Source: Methanoregula sp. (GTDB taxonomy: Archaea; Halobacteriota; Methanomicrobia; Methanomicrobiales; Methanospirillaceae). From it: a stretch of 6,880 nt of DNA. Shown piece by piece: positions 5,455 through 6,880 of the stretch. The stretch lies in contig JAKLGN010000071.1 of the NCBI GenBank assembly GCA_022710665.1, positions 1 through 6,880 on the forward strand, written 5' to 3'. Below the pieces are notes generated by a model that had not been told where the DNA came from, made no database searches, and worked only from the letters and a program-made list of their open reading frames with translations. Every line of letters begins with the position of its first letter. Position 1 is the first letter of the stretch. Made by a program: the position numbers and the translations under genes.

Positions 5455-5813
5455 GCAACAGAATAGCGCATGCGATCCTTGAGTTCCTGCTGTTTCCCGG
5501 CATTCCAGCCGGAAACGTCCTGCAGGTACCCGGTCACGCGGCTGACCTGCACGACATCGTGCGAACCGCAATCGGGACAGACGGCCTGGCCGCAGAGCGG
5601 GCAATACTCGATGCCCGAGATGATCTCGTGGTTGCAGTGGCAGTGATCGAGCGGGCACATCAGTTCAAGGTGCGTCTCGCCGCAGTTGGGACAGGGATTC
5701 TCGTCTACAATGAGGTGGCAGGTATGGCACTTGTACTTGCGCTCTTTTTCCGGGATATCATCCAGTTTCTTATATTTATCTGCTGTTTTCCTTTGTTCCG
5801 CTGTCCAATCCAT
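5451..5813 (-). CDS. Cysteine-rich protein with stand-alone NrdD-type zinc and glycyl-radical tail
   Basis: This 120-residue protein has eleven cysteines. C29/C32 and C41/C44 form a zinc-ribbon-like site. C53, C58, C60 and H61 form a second cluster. C71, C74, C79 and C82 match the zinc site at the end of anaerobic ribonucleotide reductase NrdD. It is followed by SRVTGYL with G95 at the position of the NrdD glycyl radical, then SGWNAGKQQELKDRMRY, the usual NrdD ending. The catalytic barrel, with its substrate and thiyl-radical cysteine, is absent: NrdD proteins are normally 600-700 residues. The gene should therefore not be read as a working reductase, although such proteins are often labelled so. 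It might be a detached radical-domain subunit, as GrcA is for pyruvate formate-lyase, or simply a zinc-ribbon protein. It is first in an operon with cbiZ, with an ATGA overlap and a probably leaderless start. Confidence 0.8.
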   Translation of the reverse strand: MDWTAEQRKTADKYKKLDDIPEKERKYKCHTCHLIVDENPCPNCGETHLELMCPLDHCHCNHEIISGIEYCPLCGQAVCPDCGSHDVVQVSRVTGYLQDVSGWNAGKQQELKDRMRYSVA

Positions 5814-5835
5814 AGTATATCATTGCAGAGGTCAT

Positions 5836-5849
5836 TAATAAATATTTAG
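5836..5849 (-). promoter_or_regulatory. TATA box of the NrdD-tail/cbiZ operon
   Basis: Read leftward, TAAATATTTATTAA lies about 25-35 bases before the ATG at 5813, which puts the transcription start within a few bases of the start codon. No ribosome-binding sequence is present, so the message is probably leaderless. Confidence 0.65.
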
Positions 5850-5862
5850 AACCTGCAGGTTC
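5849..5862. promoter_or_regulatory. Perfect 14-bp palindrome next to the TATA box (candidate operator)
   Basis: GAACCTGCAGGTTC is fully self-complementary and directly abuts the upstream edge of the TATA box, where TFB contacts promoter DNA. A dimeric regulator bound here could control the NrdD-tail/cbiZ operon by blocking TFB or by recruiting it. One 14-bp palindrome somewhere in a window this size is not rare by chance; the position makes it notable. Confidence 0.45.
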
Positions 5863-5893
5863 GATGGACTGCGATTTCATGCACCAGAAAGCG

Positions 5894-5935
5894 CGCATAT
5901 GCGGATCTGGTCGCAAAAAACCCGTCATTTAAATA
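5894..5935. promoter_or_regulatory. Palindrome, T-run and orphan TATA-like box
   Basis: CGCATATGCG (5894-5903) is a perfect palindrome. Six As at 5915-5920 are a T-run on the leftward strand and could end the pyrF transcript. TTTAAATA (5928-5935) matches the archaeal TATA consensus rightward, but no convincing gene follows. On the other strand it could be a distal promoter for the operon starting at 5813. Confidence 0.35.
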
Positions 5936-6026
5936 CAACAATACAATCAGGGGAATTTTCAGGTCCGGTTATGAGATCAGGGCCTGTTTTTCCCCTTCGC
6001 AGGATCAACCCAGATCCCTTCCCGCT

Positions 6027-6065
6027 GCCCGAAACCGGGCGGAACCAAACCCGGATTTTACCGGG
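6027..6065 (-). terminator. Tandem hairpins after pyrF
   Basis: CCCGG (6050-6054) pairs with CCGGG (6061-6065), and GCCCG (6027-6031) pairs with CGGGC (6036-6040) around a four-base loop. Both lie within 50 bases after the pyrF stop. No T-run directly follows, so they may protect the 3' end or assist termination at the T-run near 5915-5920. Confidence 0.45.
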
Positions 6066-6072
6066 CTGCAAC

Positions 6073-6720
6073 TTACGGCAGGGGCCGGGTGCGGATGCAG
6101 GCAAATGACTCAGCGGCAGCGGCAGGGTCCTCTGCCCCGTAGATCGCCCGGCCGACAATGATGCCGTCAGCGATCGTTGCCACAACCTCCGCATCCCCCC
6201 CTTGTGCACCGATACCCGGGGAGAGGATCTTGCGCTTTTTGACAATCTTTCGCAGGACTTTCACCCGGTCCGGCCGGGTTGCGGGTGCTATGATCCCGTC
6301 CGCCCCGCATTCCATGGCAAGGGTCGCGATCTTCTCCGCGGAGCCCCCGTGGAAGAACGCGGTCGCCCCGGGATGGCTCATCTCTGCGACCACAAAACAC
6401 GCTCCGCCAAAGTCCGCCGCAACATCGACACAGGCCTGGATTGAATCCCTGCCGGTGAAACCGTGGCAGATGATGGAAGAGAACCCGGCCTCAAAGACCT
6501 GCTCCGCGATCAGCCGGTTGGTATTGGGGATATCAGCCACCTTGAAGTCGGCGATGAGCGGGAGGTCGAGACGTTCGAGTTCCCCGGCAACCGGGAGCCC
6601 GCAGGAGAGGATGAGCGGGTAGCCGAGTTTGATCGCGTCGATATGCGGGGCACAGGCATGGGCGATTTTCAGCGCATGCTTCTTATCCGTGACATCCAAT
6701 GCAAGGATCAGGTCAGCCAT
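6073..6720 (-). CDS. pyrF: Orotidine 5'-phosphate decarboxylase
   Basis: This 215-residue cytoplasmic enzyme removes the carboxyl group of orotidine monophosphate to give UMP, the last step of de novo pyrimidine synthesis. The TIM-barrel residues are all present: D9 (LALDV), K31, and the D58-K60-D63 signature (ADFKVADIP). These match D20, K42, D70, K72 and D75 of the Methanothermobacter enzyme at an offset of 11 or 12. S115, Q173 and R191 (GRAIYG) correspond to S127, Q185 and R203, which bind pyrimidine and phosphate. Length is typical for the archaeal form. The ATG at 6720 overlaps the end of the deoxyhypusine synthase gene by eight bases (ATGGCTGA), so the two are probably co-transcribed. 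The only nearby ribosome-binding-like sequence (GGAG) is paired in a small hairpin. Confidence 0.96.
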   Translation of the reverse strand: MADLILALDVTDKKHALKIAHACAPHIDAIKLGYPLILSCGLPVAGELERLDLPLIADFKVADIPNTNRLIAEQVFEAGFSSIICHGFTGRDSIQACVDVAADFGGACFVVAEMSHPGATAFFHGGSAEKIATLAMECGADGIIAPATRPDRVKVLRKIVKKRKILSPGIGAQGGDAEVVATIADGIIVGRAIYGAEDPAAAAESFACIRTRPLP

Positions 6721-6880
6721 GGTGGAGCCGCTCCGTTACTGCTGCGGCAAGCACCGGAAGGGTGATGGTGGCATCGCCGTATACAGTGACTGCCTGCGCA
6801 TCCTCCGTGATCTTGCCCCATGACCGGGCCTCGTCCAGCGTGGCTCCCGAGAGCCCGCCGAGGTCCGGGCGATCGCCGGT
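6713..6880 (-). CDS. dys: Deoxyhypusine synthase, C-terminal part (partial)
   Basis: Fifty-five codons and a stop enter from the right edge. The fragment contains SGATLDEARSWGKITED followed by VTVYGDATITLPVLAAAV, the C-terminal signature of deoxyhypusine synthase. The lysine of WGKI, residue 23 of the fragment, corresponds to the active-site lysine (K329 in the human enzyme) that carries the aminobutyl group from spermidine. The enzyme uses NAD and spermidine to modify a lysine of translation factor aIF5A. The frame is open from the first base at the edge. The rest of the protein, normally 300 or more residues in total, lies outside the window. It overlaps pyrF by eight bases. Paralogues of unknown role exist in archaea, but the retained lysine argues for the true enzyme. 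Confidence 0.87.
   Translation of the reverse strand, partial: TGDRPDLGGLSGATLDEARSWGKITEDAQAVTVYGDATITLPVLAAAVTERLHHG

Noticed and set aside
4660..5849. Rightward frames opposite the cbiZ fusion and NrdD-tail genes
   Set aside because: They are shadows. The minus strand shows family motifs, ordered cysteines and an ATGA junction.
1..6880. CRISPR array, restriction or toxin-antitoxin defence system
   Set aside because: No regularly spaced repeats and no proteins of those families are visible. The window is mainly housekeeping genes plus one small mobile element.

Overview
The window looks like a piece of a GC-rich euryarchaeal genome, most likely a methanogen of the Methanomicrobiales (Methanoregula-like). 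That placement is an inference. It rests on an archaeal RPA and RPA-associated gene pair, a deoxyhypusine synthase tail, an orotidylate decarboxylase whose active-site residues line up with the Methanothermobacter enzyme, an archaeal CbiZ cobinamide hydrolase, AT-rich TATA boxes 25-30 bases before start codons, and T-run terminators without strong hairpins.

Layout. Bases 1-131 are a divergent promoter region, with the first codons of an unidentified leftward gene at the edge. A rightward M24-family metallopeptidase-like gene (132-1316) converges on a leftward 53-residue protein (1389-1550) across tandem hairpins. Next comes a leftward two-gene RPA operon (3454 down to 1608) joined by an ATGA overlap. 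A divergent intergenic region with a symmetric TATA box separates it from a rightward 65-residue DUF1858 redox-disulfide protein (3584-3781). The 797 bases from 3782 to 4578 hold no convincing gene. They contain hairpins with T-runs, a 221-base MITE-like insertion bounded by 9-bp inverted repeats and a perfect 8-bp target duplication, and an unexplained remainder. A second leftward operon (5813 down to 4579) joins a cysteine-rich protein ending in an NrdD-type zinc and glycyl-radical tail to a CbiZ/cysteine-rich fusion, again by ATGA overlap. Its promoter carries a perfect 14-bp palindrome. The right edge is a leftward pair, deoxyhypusine synthase (C-terminal part only) followed by pyrF, overlapping by 8 bases.

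Functions. The genes cover single-stranded DNA handling (RPA pair), corrinoid salvage (CbiZ), pyrimidine synthesis (PyrF) and hypusination of aIF5A (deoxyhypusine synthase). Most are housekeeping. The parts most worth a second look are the stand-alone NrdD-tail protein coupled to CbiZ and its palindromic promoter, the MITE-like element, the M24 protein lacking a usual catalytic histidine, and the unlisted 53-residue gene.
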